Shown: in pieces, positions 18,157-27,021 of the stretch
How positions within the stretch are numbered: position 1 is the first letter of the stretch
Layout: every line of letters begins with the position of its first letter
Assembly (NCBI GenBank): GCA_024401335.1
Contig: JAKSLH010000005.1
Span: 62,001-126,000 of the forward strand
Length of the DNA stretch: 64,000 nt
Source: Bacteroidales bacterium
GTDB lineage: Bacteria > Bacteroidota > Bacteroidia > Bacteroidales > Marinilabiliaceae
Reading direction: 5' to 3'
Position numbers and translations under genes: made by a program
Notes under the pieces: generated by a model
What the model saw: the letters and a program-made list of their open reading frames with translations, nothing else
Databases searched by the model: none
Told to the model about the DNA's origin: nothing

Positions 18157-19832
18157 GACCCTTAAAACAGCTTTTCTTCATATTGCTTCTTGCAATATCA
18201 GCAGCACCGGTCAACGCCGCAAGCAATTGGTGTGACACACTAAATGTCAGTGCAGAATTGTCAATTAGCGGTGCAACAAACAGCAAACTACACCCTTTAT
18301 GGAGCTATTCCCAGGAATGGGGGAAATACACTCAATATAAGCAAGGAGAGGCATTGGTTCACCTAAAAGCCGACTACAGGATTGCCAATTTCAGATATTT
18401 CACGATGCATGCAGGACTTGGCGTAGTAGGCAAGTCAGAATTAAAACGTAGTATGATTCACGAAGCATATCTTGCTGGCAAACTATTCATTTTCGATTAT
18501 ACCGCTGGCATGCAAGCTTTCTCGCCTCTTGCTCAATATGACCGCATGACATCAGGTAATTTCTTGATGTCTTCAAATGCTCGTCCAACACCACGCATCG
18601 GTGTCGGGCTGTTTGATTATTGGAGCGTACCATACACTCATGACTGGATTCAGCTAAAGGGAGGAATGTACATCGGTCGTCTTTTCAACGAAGACTACGA
18701 CAAGGAGTACACAAAGACACATACAAAAGATGTCCTCTTTCACGAAAAATTTGCTTATCTACGTTTAGGAGGGTGGTATGCGAAGCCTTATCTTGGCCTT
18801 ACCCATAGCGTAATGATGGGAGGAACGTTAGCTGACGGCACCAAACTACCTATAGACTTCTGGAGTTCTTTTGTTGCTAAAGGGTCTCAGCAATTCACAG
18901 GTAAAACAAGAGGAGAGGCAACAAACGCAGCAGGCGGACACCAAGGATTATGGGATGCCGGATTGGACATAGATTTTGACGCTATAAATGCAACAGTATA
19001 CTGCAAAAGGCCATTTACCGATGCTACAGGCAAAAAATACTTCGACGAAAGAAGCGGAGACTTTTACCTTGGTACGGTAATAACACTCCCAAAGTCAAGA
19101 TTTATCAAATCATTTTCCATAGAGTGGATGAAGACAAGCAAACAAGGTGGCGAGGGAACACCAGACCCTATTGGTCTTGATAAATATGGCAAAGAAATAC
19201 TATTATATCCAGGTGATTATCCAGAAGGGGCAGAAGCAATAACCAAGTGGATGTATGAACATTTCGACAAAGACGAATTGGATGAATGGGCTGCCAAGAA
19301 TGGTCCATATGAAGATATAGGAAAGATACAGTGGTTCCTGGAGCACAAATGGAATCACGGACTTTTCTTTGGAGGACGTTCTAACTGCCTAAGCAACTCT
19401 TACTATCCTCAAGGGTGGACAGTAGAAGGACACACCATGAGTTCTGCATACTTTCACACACAACAGACCGTTGACATTTATGGAAGTGAGTATGCTTGGC
19501 AACACCTCGTTGCTGTTCCCAATTACAGAATCAATGCAATAACAATGGCCATAAACGGCAACTGCAGCGACAAGATTTCATACTTCTTGAAGATTGGTGT
19601 AACCAAAAACCACGGCAACCTAATAGAAAAATACGATAGAGGTGCATATAGCTGGACCCTTGCGGAAAACTATTATTTCAAGACGTCAAAGAAAGAGTAT
19701 TACACTACACTATCTGTTGATTACAAATTTAATAGCGGTCTGTCTCTAAAAGCAACTTATGCAGGTGACTTCGGAGACTTATACAAATCAACAGGTCTTA
19801 GGCTAAGCGCTATATACACGCTTAACAAGTAA
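18153..19832 (+). CDS. Wzi-like/capsule-assembly type outer-membrane protein
   Basis: A 559-residue exported protein with a signal peptide (MRPLKQLFFILLL... ending VNAAS) and a beta-barrel pattern of alternating hydrophobic and aromatic residues. It resembles the Bacteroidota proteins annotated as capsule assembly Wzi family: an early HPLWSYSQEWG, RPTPRIGVGLFDYWSVPYT in the middle, and a C-terminal run of strands ending RLSAIYTLNK. Wzi in E. coli anchors group 1 capsule to the outer membrane; a comparable role here is inference. It overlaps lspA by 4 nt and is convergent with a LicD gene, and polysaccharide genes lie on both sides of this region. Confidence 0.62.
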   Translation: MRPLKQLFFILLLAISAAPVNAASNWCDTLNVSAELSISGATNSKLHPLWSYSQEWGKYTQYKQGEALVHLKADYRIANFRYFTMHAGLGVVGKSELKRSMIHEAYLAGKLFIFDYTAGMQAFSPLAQYDRMTSGNFLMSSNARPTPRIGVGLFDYWSVPYTHDWIQLKGGMYIGRLFNEDYDKEYTKTHTKDVLFHEKFAYLRLGGWYAKPYLGLTHSVMMGGTLADGTKLPIDFWSSFVAKGSQQFTGKTRGEATNAAGGHQGLWDAGLDIDFDAINATVYCKRPFTDATGKKYFDERSGDFYLGTVITLPKSRFIKSFSIEWMKTSKQGGEGTPDPIGLDKYGKEILLYPGDYPEGAEAITKWMYEHFDKDELDEWAAKNGPYEDIGKIQWFLEHKWNHGLFFGGRSNCLSNSYYPQGWTVEGHTMSSAYFHTQQTVDIYGSEYAWQHLVAVPNYRINAITMAINGNCSDKISYFLKIGVTKNHGNLIEKYDRGAYSWTLAENYYFKTSKKEYYTTLSVDYKFNSGLSLKATYAGDFGDLYKSTGLRLSAIYTLNK

Positions 19833-19835
19833 CAA

Positions 19836-20774
19836 CTAATCCGTATATAGCAAACGGACACGTTCTGTATATCTCTCAGGATATTTCTTCAGTTCTTCAG
19901 AAACCTCACCATATGGTCGAGTAGCATCCATATATTTCTGGCCATGATCTGTTGGCAAATGCAACGGAGTCATATAATCCTTACCGTAGTAACAAACTAA
20001 AGCATCATCAGTATCAGCAGGCGCAGGGAATTGAGTGTTTTCAAATGGAAGCCATATAGTCTTGTCATAAGAAGACCTGTTCCTTATATTTTTCCTATTG
20101 CTATACCTGTATGTCAGAATAGACACTCTCTTTGACTTGTCGGCATCTACTTTCCTGAAAATGCTTTCAAACAGTGCAAAGGCCTTTTTGTCAGACACAA
20201 CAGAATAAATCACGTTTGAGAACATCTTCAAAACCTTTTTGCCAAATGTCTTGTTATCACAAGGCTGTGAATAATAGCTTCTAAGTGTTTTCTTTATAAT
20301 CATTGAGGAAGTCCTTTGACAAAAACGCTTAAAGCCATTCTCCATGAACCCATCAAGAACAAATATATCAACCTCTATTCCTCTGCAATATTGACAATCC
20401 AGTTCATTCATTGACAGAGAAGAAGTACGAACATCTCTTAACTGAGCATGTCCCTTGTAATAACCTTTGTCAGAATACGCTGTCTGGAAAAAATAAGGAT
20501 ACGAAAATTCTTTGTCAGCTATCTTCAATAACTTGTCATAGTCTTTCCTTAACATGACGAAATCGATATCGTCATCCCATGGAATAAAACCCTTATGACG
20601 CACAGCACCCAGCAACGTTCCGCTATCTATCCAACATTTCAGACCATTGCGTTCACATACTTCAACAAGTTTTTCCGCCAAATTCAAACTAGTGGCCCAG
20701 ACTTGCTTCATTTCTTTGCTAATACGATAGTTCAAACGTACCTCTTCGTCATAAAAATCCTTAGGAAGTTCCAT
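19836..20774 (-). CDS. LicD family phosphotransferase (copy 1)
   Basis: LicD enzymes have a nucleotidyltransferase fold and move a phospho-substituent (phosphocholine, phosphoribitol and others) from a CDP-linked donor to a surface glycan. The 312-residue protein shows WIDSGTLLGAVRHKG (about 48-62) followed by the metal-binding FIPWDDDIDFVM (about 63-74), both diagnostic, and EVDIFVLDG around residue 133. There is no signal peptide, so it is cytoplasmic or membrane associated. It is transcribed away from the cytidylyltransferase fusion gene at 20908, and the 133-nt gap can hold divergent promoters. The substituent it moves is unknown. Confidence 0.88.
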   Translation of the reverse strand: MELPKDFYDEEVRLNYRISKEMKQVWATSLNLAEKLVEVCERNGLKCWIDSGTLLGAVRHKGFIPWDDDIDFVMLRKDYDKLLKIADKEFSYPYFFQTAYSDKGYYKGHAQLRDVRTSSLSMNELDCQYCRGIEVDIFVLDGFMENGFKRFCQRTSSMIIKKTLRSYYSQPCDNKTFGKKVLKMFSNVIYSVVSDKKAFALFESIFRKVDADKSKRVSILTYRYSNRKNIRNRSSYDKTIWLPFENTQFPAPADTDDALVCYYGKDYMTPLHLPTDHGQKYMDATRPYGEVSEELKKYPERYTERVRLLYTD

Positions 20775-20865
20775 GGTTTATCTATTTTGCCACAAAAATA
20801 GCAATGATTTTCGTTAGACCAATCATGTTGTGTTTCTTAGTTATTTCTAGTTGCCAAAATATTTC

Positions 20866-20873
20866 TATATTTG
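20866..20873 (+). promoter_or_regulatory. Candidate -7 element of the cytidylyltransferase-fusion operon
   Basis: TATATTTG matches TAnnTTTG and lies 34 nt before the ATG at 20908. A good -33 is not seen at 19-21 nt. Confidence 0.4.
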
Positions 20874-20907
20874 TCACCTGCAATTGAGCTACGCAGTTCA
20901 CTAACAA

Positions 20908-22254
20908 ATGGTAAAAGTTATTACATACGGAACATATGATTTGCTCCATCAAGGACACATCAATCTTTTAAAACGAGCCAAAGAATTGGGAGACTACCTA
21001 ATAGTTGGAGTCACGAATGATAATTTTGACCGTGACAGAGGCAAGTTGAATGTACGGAACAATGTTTTAGAGAGAGTCGAAGCCGTCAAAGCCACGGGGT
21101 TAGCAGACCAGATCATCATAGAGGATTATATCGGCCAAAAAGTTGATGATGTTCAAAAATATGACATTGACATTTTTGCCATCGGATCTGACTGGGAGGG
21201 CAAATTTGATTATCTCAACGAATTTTGCAAAGTGGTTTACCTACCACGTACCGAGGGCATCTCATCTACTATGCTTAGAGCCGAAAGCAGTCAAATTGTG
21301 AAGGTTGGTATTATCGGATGCGGACGCGTTGCCCAAAGATTCCCATCTGAGGCTAATGTTGTAAGCAGCGTATCAGTATGTGCCGCTTATGACATAGATC
21401 CTGTTGCCACCCAAAAGATAACAGACAGACATGAAGACATCAAACCATATGAAAACATCGATGACTTCTATAACGCTGTAGATGCTGTGTACATAGCGAC
21501 ACCTCACCTGTCGCATTGTGAGTACATAAAGAAGTCTATCGATAGAGGGAAACATGTCCTGTGTGAAACGCCAATGAGCCTTAACGGCAAAGAAGCGAAA
21601 GAGCTCTATTCTCTCGCCGAGAAAAAAGGCTGCATACTGATGGAAGCCAACAAAACAGCTCATTGCCCTGCATTCAACCATTTGATCGCTATGATCAAAT
21701 CGGGTATGATAGGTGATGTGGTAGATATCGAAGCATCACTATCTCAACTACTTTCCAACAAAGACGGCAGAGAATTTGACCCTCTCCAGGCCGGAGGTTC
21801 ACTATACGAGGAAGGCAGCTATCCATTATTGCCAATACTGAAACTAATGGGCATAAATTATGACGAGCTACATTTATACTCTCGAATGGAGAATGGCATA
21901 GATATATATACCAAAGGACTATTCAAATATCCCAAAGCGACGTGTTCATTTAAGGTAGGACTAGGCGTAAAAACAGAAGGAGATCTGGTCATTTCTGGCA
22001 CGAAAGGATATGCTTATGTTCCTGCTCCTTGGTGGAAAACTGATTATTTTGAATTCAGATACGAAAACCCCAACGACAACAAAAAATTCTTTTACAAGTG
22101 GGACGAGTTCGGACTTAGATACGAAATACAAGAATTCATCTCATGTATCTGCAACCACCGTTTCTCATCAGCAAGATTACGCAGAAGAGAAAGCATCTGT
22201 ATGGCAGAGATAATGCATCAATTTACCGAACGGAAAAACTTTTTCGAGATATGA
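20908..22254 (+). CDS. Fused cytidylyltransferase (TagD-like) and Gfo/Idh/MocA-like oxidoreductase
   Basis: A 448-residue two-domain protein. Residues 1-130 form a glycerol-3-phosphate-type cytidylyltransferase: [12 protein letters not shown] with the HxGH at 14-17, [16 protein letters not shown] and [11 protein letters not shown] at 114-124. This part should couple CMP to a small alcohol phosphate. Residues 131-448 are a Gfo/Idh/MocA-like Rossmann protein: [13 protein letters not shown] at 133-145 and [11 protein letters not shown] at 193-203. The usual EKP motif reads CETPMSL (Glu220-Thr221-Pro222), so the catalytic or cofactor-binding lysine is replaced by threonine. The stop overlaps the aminotransferase start by 4 nt. 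Likely role: making a CDP-linked donor for LicD; the exact compound is not deducible. Confidence 0.85.
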   Translation: MVKVITYGTYDLLHQGHINLLKRAKELGDYLIVGVTNDNFDRDRGKLNVRNNVLERVEAVKATGLADQIIIEDYIGQKVDDVQKYDIDIFAIGSDWEGKFDYLNEFCKVVYLPRTEGISSTMLRAESSQIVKVGIIGCGRVAQRFPSEANVVSSVSVCAAYDIDPVATQKITDRHEDIKPYENIDDFYNAVDAVYIATPHLSHCEYIKKSIDRGKHVLCETPMSLNGKEAKELYSLAEKKGCILMEANKTAHCPAFNHLIAMIKSGMIGDVVDIEASLSQLLSNKDGREFDPLQAGGSLYEEGSYPLLPILKLMGINYDELHLYSRMENGIDIYTKGLFKYPKATCSFKVGLGVKTEGDLVISGTKGYAYVPAPWWKTDYFEFRYENPNDNKKFFYKWDEFGLRYEIQEFISCICNHRFSSARLRRRESICMAEIMHQFTERKNFFEI

Positions 22255-23339
22255 AAAGCAAGGAAATGATAAACTTCACTGTTGGTCCAGTTCAATCCAG
22301 TGAGGCAGTTAGATCAATAGGAGCAGAACAAGTACCATATTTTCGCACACAGGAATTCTCTCAATTGATGCTTGAGAATGAATCACTGATTAAAAAATTC
22401 GCCAAGGCAACGGATGATTCTCGTGTCGCATTCATTACCGGCTCTGGTTCAGCTGGCATGGAAACAGCCATAATGAACACATTGACGTCAAAAGACAAGG
22501 CATTAGTCATAAACGGAGGAAGCTTTGGAGCTCGATTTGTAGAACTGTTAGACTTACACGAAATTCCATATTCTGAAATAAAACTCGAGCCAGGCAAATC
22601 ACTCAAGAAAGAGCATCTTACGCCATATGAGGGACAAGGATACACTACTTTTCTTGTAAACAAACACGAGACTTCTACTGGTGTCCACTATGACATGCAG
22701 TTGATAAGTGAATTCTGCAAACGCAACAACCTGTTTCTAATCGTTGACTGCATAAGCACATTCCTAGCTGACCCATTTAATATGGCAGAGTTGGCCGCTG
22801 ACGTAATGATCACAGGGTCACAGAAAGCACTTGCTTGTCCTCCAGGCATTGCCGTAATGTGTTTGTCACCCAATGCAATCTCACGTATTGAAAGTACAAA
22901 ATGCAAATGCCAATACCTAGATCTCAAGCTAGCGTTGAAAAATGCCGAGAGAGGTCAAACGCCATGGACTCCTGCAGTTTCAATATTACGCCAAATCAAT
23001 GTAAGACTAAAAGAGATTGACAACAATGGTGGTGTTGAGGCAGAGATAGAAAGAACAAAAAATCTGGCAGACTATTTCAGAAACAAGATCAAAGAACTGC
23101 CTTTTGAAATATACTCTGAATCATTATCTAACGCAGTCACACCATTACATCCAACGACGGCATCGGCGTATGATATCTTTTTGAAGATAAAAGATGAGTA
23201 TGACATGTGGATATGTCCCAACGGAGGCAATATGAAAGACACAGTTTTCCGTGTAGGGCATATAGGAGCATTAACTACCAACGACTACGACAAACTCATT
23301 TCTGCATTTAATGACCTTAAAAACAAAGGGTTTATATAA
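22251..23339 (+). CDS. PLP-dependent class V aminotransferase (PhnW/serine-pyruvate type)
   Basis: A 362-residue fold-type I enzyme. The ATG at 22251 is preferred: it overlaps the upstream stop (ATGA) and opens with [15 protein letters not shown], the usual N-terminus of alanine-glyoxylate/2-aminoethylphosphonate aminotransferases. [14 protein letters not shown] (about 61-74) binds the cofactor phosphate, Asp166 in LIVDCIST contacts the pyridine ring and Lys192 in [12 protein letters not shown] is the PLP lysine. The substrate is unknown; PhnW-type enzymes act on aminophosphonates, and others of this family act on small amino acids. The context (CDP-transfer fusion before, LicD after) suggests it makes an amino group on the LicD substituent, or a phosphonate precursor. 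Confidence 0.87.
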   Translation: MKSKEMINFTVGPVQSSEAVRSIGAEQVPYFRTQEFSQLMLENESLIKKFAKATDDSRVAFITGSGSAGMETAIMNTLTSKDKALVINGGSFGARFVELLDLHEIPYSEIKLEPGKSLKKEHLTPYEGQGYTTFLVNKHETSTGVHYDMQLISEFCKRNNLFLIVDCISTFLADPFNMAELAADVMITGSQKALACPPGIAVMCLSPNAISRIESTKCKCQYLDLKLALKNAERGQTPWTPAVSILRQINVRLKEIDNNGGVEAEIERTKNLADYFRNKIKELPFEIYSESLSNAVTPLHPTTASAYDIFLKIKDEYDMWICPNGGNMKDTVFRVGHIGALTTNDYDKLISAFNDLKNKGFI

Positions 23340-23340
23340 C

Positions 23341-24159
23341 ATGAAAGAACTACAGCTAAGAGAGATACAGCAGATGGGACTAAAAGTATTGAAACATGTA
23401 CACTCCTTCTGCGATGAACATAGCATAAAATACTCTTTAGCATACGGAACATTAATCGGCGCGGTACGCCATAGGGGTTTTATACCTTGGGATGATGACA
23501 TTGACATCGTAATGCCACGTCCTGAATTTGACCGATTCTGTCAGACGTTCACATCAAACGATGAATATAAACTAATAGCGCCAAAGGACAGTTATCTACA
23601 GTTTGCCAGAGTATGTGACATAAAACACACAATAGCAAAAACCACACTCCCTTGGTCTAACCAGACAACCGGTGTTTGGATTGACATATTCCCTTTGGAT
23701 GGTGTAGCAGAATCGAAAGAAGACTTTCTGAAGGAAATCGAACCACTATACAACATAGCCAAAATCAAGCGACGCATCAGAAGAGGGCGTTTCCAGAAAC
23801 TATCGTTGTCACTAGGTTTCAAAGAGATTTTCAACTGCCTGTCGAAGAGATTCAATTACAGGAGATACGATTTCGATGAAATCAACCTACAACATGAAAA
23901 AATAATGAAAAAACACCCCTTTGATGGCAGCACATACATCGGTCAATTATCTTGTCTAGATGATCCCGCATCAGAACATCACCTAGCAAGTGACTTTAGT
24001 ACATATACGAAACTGACATTTGAAGACTCAGAATTCATGTCAATAGCCGGTTACGACAATTTCTTGACCAATTGCTATGGTGACTATATGCAACTTCCTC
24101 CTGAAGACAAAAGAGTGCCCAATGGAGAATCAAAGATAAAGTTCTACTGGAAAGAATGA
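23341..24159 (+). CDS. LicD family phosphotransferase (copy 2)
   Basis: A 272-residue LicD protein starting 1 nt after the aminotransferase stop, so the three genes from 20908 form one operon. SLAYGTLIGAVRHRG (about 32-46) and FIPWDDDIDIVMP (about 47-59) give the nucleotidyltransferase-type active site with its Asp cluster. WIDIFPLDG follows near residue 117 and the family C-terminal region is present. It is shorter than copy 1 and clearly diverged from it. It is the best candidate for the enzyme that transfers the substituent made by the two upstream genes to a glycan. Confidence 0.9.
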   Translation: MKELQLREIQQMGLKVLKHVHSFCDEHSIKYSLAYGTLIGAVRHRGFIPWDDDIDIVMPRPEFDRFCQTFTSNDEYKLIAPKDSYLQFARVCDIKHTIAKTTLPWSNQTTGVWIDIFPLDGVAESKEDFLKEIEPLYNIAKIKRRIRRGRFQKLSLSLGFKEIFNCLSKRFNYRRYDFDEINLQHEKIMKKHPFDGSTYIGQLSCLDDPASEHHLASDFSTYTKLTFEDSEFMSIAGYDNFLTNCYGDYMQLPPEDKRVPNGESKIKFYWKE

Positions 24160-24163
24160 ACAA

Positions 24164-24203
24164 AAAAAAGGCCCTTACAAATAAACTGTAAGAGCCTTTT
24201 TTA
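24164..24203. terminator. Bidirectional terminator between LicD copy 2 and the small barrel protein
   Basis: AAAAAAGGCcCTTACA (24164-24179) pairs with TGTAAGaGCCTTTTTT (24187-24202) with one mismatch; both strands have a T-run after the stem. Confidence 0.85.
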
Positions 24204-24218
24204 TAGATAGATCGTTTT

Positions 24219-24830
24219 TTACATCTTGATAGTAACACCAATAGCAACAAATGCGAATCGGTCCCAAGTAGTCTCGAGGTTGAAACCAAATGAGTTTGAC
24301 AACATGTAACGAGCGCCTACAAAGAGACGTGGCTCAATGAAGTTAGTGTCGTTGCCGTCACCTACCTTTTCCCACTTTCCGTCTTCTTTATCCTTCCAAG
24401 TATAGTTGTCAATATCTACAAAGCAGAATGTGAGACCACCATATGTGTCGAAAGCAGGAGTAAACTGATAATGGAATACGCCACGAGTAGCAATACGAAT
24501 ACGAGTAGCGATTGTCTTGCTTTCAAAACCCATCACATCCCATGATTTACGACCGAAGCCAAGACCGAACTGACCGCCAACACCAATTGAAGCCTTGCCA
24601 TTGATCATACCATCCATAATGCCGTATTCACCCGAGAGTCCGATTGAATGCTGGAAGATATTATCATCAAAGCTATGGCCATCATAACTTGTGAAAGCAC
24701 CCATACCATAATCGAGGTTAAATGCGAGGTCACCCTTCTTGAACTGAGCATAATTCTGAGCGTCAGCTGATGCGTTAAACGCAAACATAGCAACAATTGC
24801 TGTTGCAATAGATAACAAAGTCTTTTTCAT
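24219..24830 (-). CDS. Small outer-membrane beta-barrel protein (porin-like family)
   Basis: A 203-residue protein with a clear signal peptide (MKKTLLSIATAIVAMFAFNASADA, then Q), which fixes the start at 24830; a longer frame from 24944 would put 38 residues before it. The mature part alternates hydrophobic and polar residues in the pattern of an 8-strand outer-membrane barrel (GDLAFNLDYGMG, SIGVGGQFGLGFG, RIRIATRGVFHYQ, FGFNLETTWDRF) and ends VTIKM. Function is unknown; such proteins are common, abundant envelope proteins in Bacteroidales. It is divergent from another barrel protein gene. Confidence 0.75.
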   Translation of the reverse strand: MKKTLLSIATAIVAMFAFNASADAQNYAQFKKGDLAFNLDYGMGAFTSYDGHSFDDNIFQHSIGLSGEYGIMDGMINGKASIGVGGQFGLGFGRKSWDVMGFESKTIATRIRIATRGVFHYQFTPAFDTYGGLTFCFVDIDNYTWKDKEDGKWEKVGDGNDTNFIEPRLFVGARYMLSNSFGFNLETTWDRFAFVAIGVTIKM

Positions 24831-25027
24831 ATTAAAAAATTTACGTATGCACAAATGTACACAAAAGGATAATATAGCATACATTTGTTTCACAAATATT
24901 AAACAAATAGCCCACCATAACTGTTTTTTTTGATTCATCCCCAATGAGTTCGTAAAAAAACATCTGCTATTTGCAGAAGAATTTTAGCTATTTATAGAAT
25001 ACGTTATGAAAAAGGAAAATAAATGGT

Positions 25028-25035
25028 TACATTTG
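25028..25035 (+). promoter_or_regulatory. Candidate -7 element of the barrel protein at 25068
   Basis: TACATTTG matches TAnnTTTG and lies 32 nt before the ATG; the -33 position 21 nt upstream reads TTA. Confidence 0.45.
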
Positions 25036-25067
25036 CAAACCGAAAACAAAAGGAAAATATTTATAGG

Positions 25068-25796
25068 ATGAAGAAAATAATTTTTGCCATCATCGCATTA
25101 ATGAGCTGTGCAACAATGAATGCTCAAGAGGAGGCCGTAAACACAAAAGCAATGGACTTCCAATATGGTTTTAAAGCCGGTTTGAATTTCACAACATACG
25201 ACAGTGATGCAGATGACTTTCAGGCACGTTTTGGACAGTGGGGTATTATTTGTAGATTCAAATTCAAGAACTGGGCTATTCAGCCAGAACTTCACTATGC
25301 AAAAATGGGTGTTCGTTCATTAAACTATTTCTACAGAAAAAAGAACGAGGATAGATATGACACATGGGGATACCAGGGTGGTAAGGACAGACCTGTATAT
25401 GGCAAATTCAAGCTTCACCTGTTGACTGACAACATCCAGATGCCTATCATCTTCAAGTGGTATGTACCTATTCAGATGTGGAAGGGAATCAACGTTCAGG
25501 CTGGTCCAACTCTTAGCCAGCGTTTTGACTACTCTATTTCAACATCTACCGGCAGTGGACTTGTAGGCATGAAAGAATTGAACATGCGTCGTCCAACAAT
25601 TCGCGAGTTCGCACGTGACCAGAACCAGTTCACAGTACTTGGAACATACGGTATAGGTTTTGACTCTGAAAGCGGCATCGGTGTTGACATCCGTTTTTCA
25701 CAGGGCTTTACACCAGTATTTAAGAACGAAAGACAGACTGCATTCACACATGCTCATGACCGAGTTTGGTCGTTGTCATTCACATACGTGTTCTAA
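25068..25796 (+). CDS. Outer-membrane beta-barrel protein (PorT-like/OMP_b-brl_2 type)
   Basis: A 242-residue protein starting MKKIIFAIIALMSC with a signal peptide ending MNAQ; the start at 25068 is chosen for this reason and because it follows a -7 element. The mature part has the FKAGLNFTTY and QPELHYAKMGV strands and a final WSLSFTYVF typical of the Bacteroidota outer-membrane beta-barrel family, with repeated aromatic strand ends. It is monocistronic, ended by the terminator at 25822. Function unknown. Confidence 0.78.
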   Translation: MKKIIFAIIALMSCATMNAQEEAVNTKAMDFQYGFKAGLNFTTYDSDADDFQARFGQWGIICRFKFKNWAIQPELHYAKMGVRSLNYFYRKKNEDRYDTWGYQGGKDRPVYGKFKLHLLTDNIQMPIIFKWYVPIQMWKGINVQAGPTLSQRFDYSISTSTGSGLVGMKELNMRRPTIREFARDQNQFTVLGTYGIGFDSESGIGVDIRFSQGFTPVFKNERQTAFTHAHDRVWSLSFTYVF

Positions 25797-25821
25797 AGAA
25801 CAGCTCAAAAGAACATATATT

Positions 25822-25853
25822 GGCGTAGCTCGAATTGGGTTACGCCCTTTTTT
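25822..25853 (+). terminator. Terminator of the barrel protein gene
   Basis: GGCGTA (25822-25827) pairs with TACGCC (25841-25846), followed by CTTTTTT. Confidence 0.7.
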
Positions 25854-25884
25854 GATTTAAAGAAACAAACAGAAGCTAATAAAA

Positions 25885-26985
25885 ATGGCACTACAATGTG
25901 GTATAGTCGGACTGCCAAACGTAGGCAAATCGACACTTTTCAATTGCCTGTCAAATGCCAAGGCGCAATCGGCAAACTTCCCTTTCTGCACAATAGAACC
26001 TAATGTCGGTGTCATCACCGTACCAGACAAACGTCTTGAAATACTTGACTCTATGGTTCATCCAGCAAGAGTTGTCCCAACTAATGTTGAGATTGTTGAC
26101 ATCGCAGGTCTTGTAAAAGGCGCAAGTAAAGGAGAGGGACTCGGCAACAAGTTCTTGGCCAACATTCGTGAAACCGATGCCATTATCCATGTACTCAGAT
26201 GCTTTGACGATGACAACATCACACATGTAGATGGTTCTGTAAATCCAGTAAGAGACAAGGAAGTAATAGACCTTGAGCTTCAGCTTAAGGATCTTGAGAC
26301 TGTTGACCAGCGCATTGCGAAATGCGAGAAACAGGCCATCAGCGGAAAAGATGCGGACGCTAAAAAGCAGCTTGACATTCTCAAACGATTCAAAGAGGCA
26401 CTTGAGGCAGGAAAGAGCGCAAGATCAGTTGAGCTCACAGAGCCTGAAGAACAGATTGCAAAAGGATTTTTCTTGCTCACATCTAAACCTGTGATGTATG
26501 TATGCAATGTTGATGAGGCATCTGTAGTTAACGGCAACAAATATGTAGAAGCAGTTCGCGAAGCTGTAAAAGACGAGAATGCCGAAATAATAATATTGGC
26601 AGCTCAAACAGAAGCAGAAATCAACGAGCTTGAGACATACGAGGAACGTCAGATGTTCCTTGAAGATCTAGGACTCAAAGAGTCAGGCGTAGTAAAATTG
26701 ATCCGTTCTGCCTATAGTCTGCTCAACCTTAAGACATTCTTCACTGTCGGAACAGACGAAGTAAGAGCGTGGACATTCCACAATGGATTCAAGGCTCCAC
26801 AGGCAGCCGGTGTGATCCACTCAGATTTCGAAAAAGGGTTCATCCGTGCAGAAGTCATCAAATACAACGATTTTGTCGAACTCGGTTCTGAAGCAGCATG
26901 CCGTGAAGCAGGCAAGCTTGGCATCGAGGGCAAGGATTATATCGTAGAAGACGGTGATATCATGCATTTCCGTTTCAATGTATAA
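25885..26985 (+). CDS. ychF: Redox-regulated ATPase YchF (Obg-like)
   Basis: Translation-associated P-loop ATPase of the Obg/YchF group. The 366-residue protein has GLPNVGKSTLFN (about 8-19), the NFPFCTIEPNVG switch I, DIAGLVKGASKGEGLG (G3 and switch II) and NVDEA in place of NKxD, which is the feature that makes the family prefer ATP. A coiled-coil insert lies in the middle and a TGS domain at the C-terminus (FFTVGTDEVRAWTF onward, ending YIVEDGDIMHFRFNV). Length is standard. metG follows 36 nt downstream and may be co-transcribed. Confidence 0.96.
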   Translation: MALQCGIVGLPNVGKSTLFNCLSNAKAQSANFPFCTIEPNVGVITVPDKRLEILDSMVHPARVVPTNVEIVDIAGLVKGASKGEGLGNKFLANIRETDAIIHVLRCFDDDNITHVDGSVNPVRDKEVIDLELQLKDLETVDQRIAKCEKQAISGKDADAKKQLDILKRFKEALEAGKSARSVELTEPEEQIAKGFFLLTSKPVMYVCNVDEASVVNGNKYVEAVREAVKDENAEIIILAAQTEAEINELETYEERQMFLEDLGLKESGVVKLIRSAYSLLNLKTFFTVGTDEVRAWTFHNGFKAPQAAGVIHSDFEKGFIRAEVIKYNDFVELGSEAACREAGKLGIEGKDYIVEDGDIMHFRFNV

Positions 26986-27021
26986 GTATAACACGATAAC
27001 GAACTAATAAACAGGGAAACA

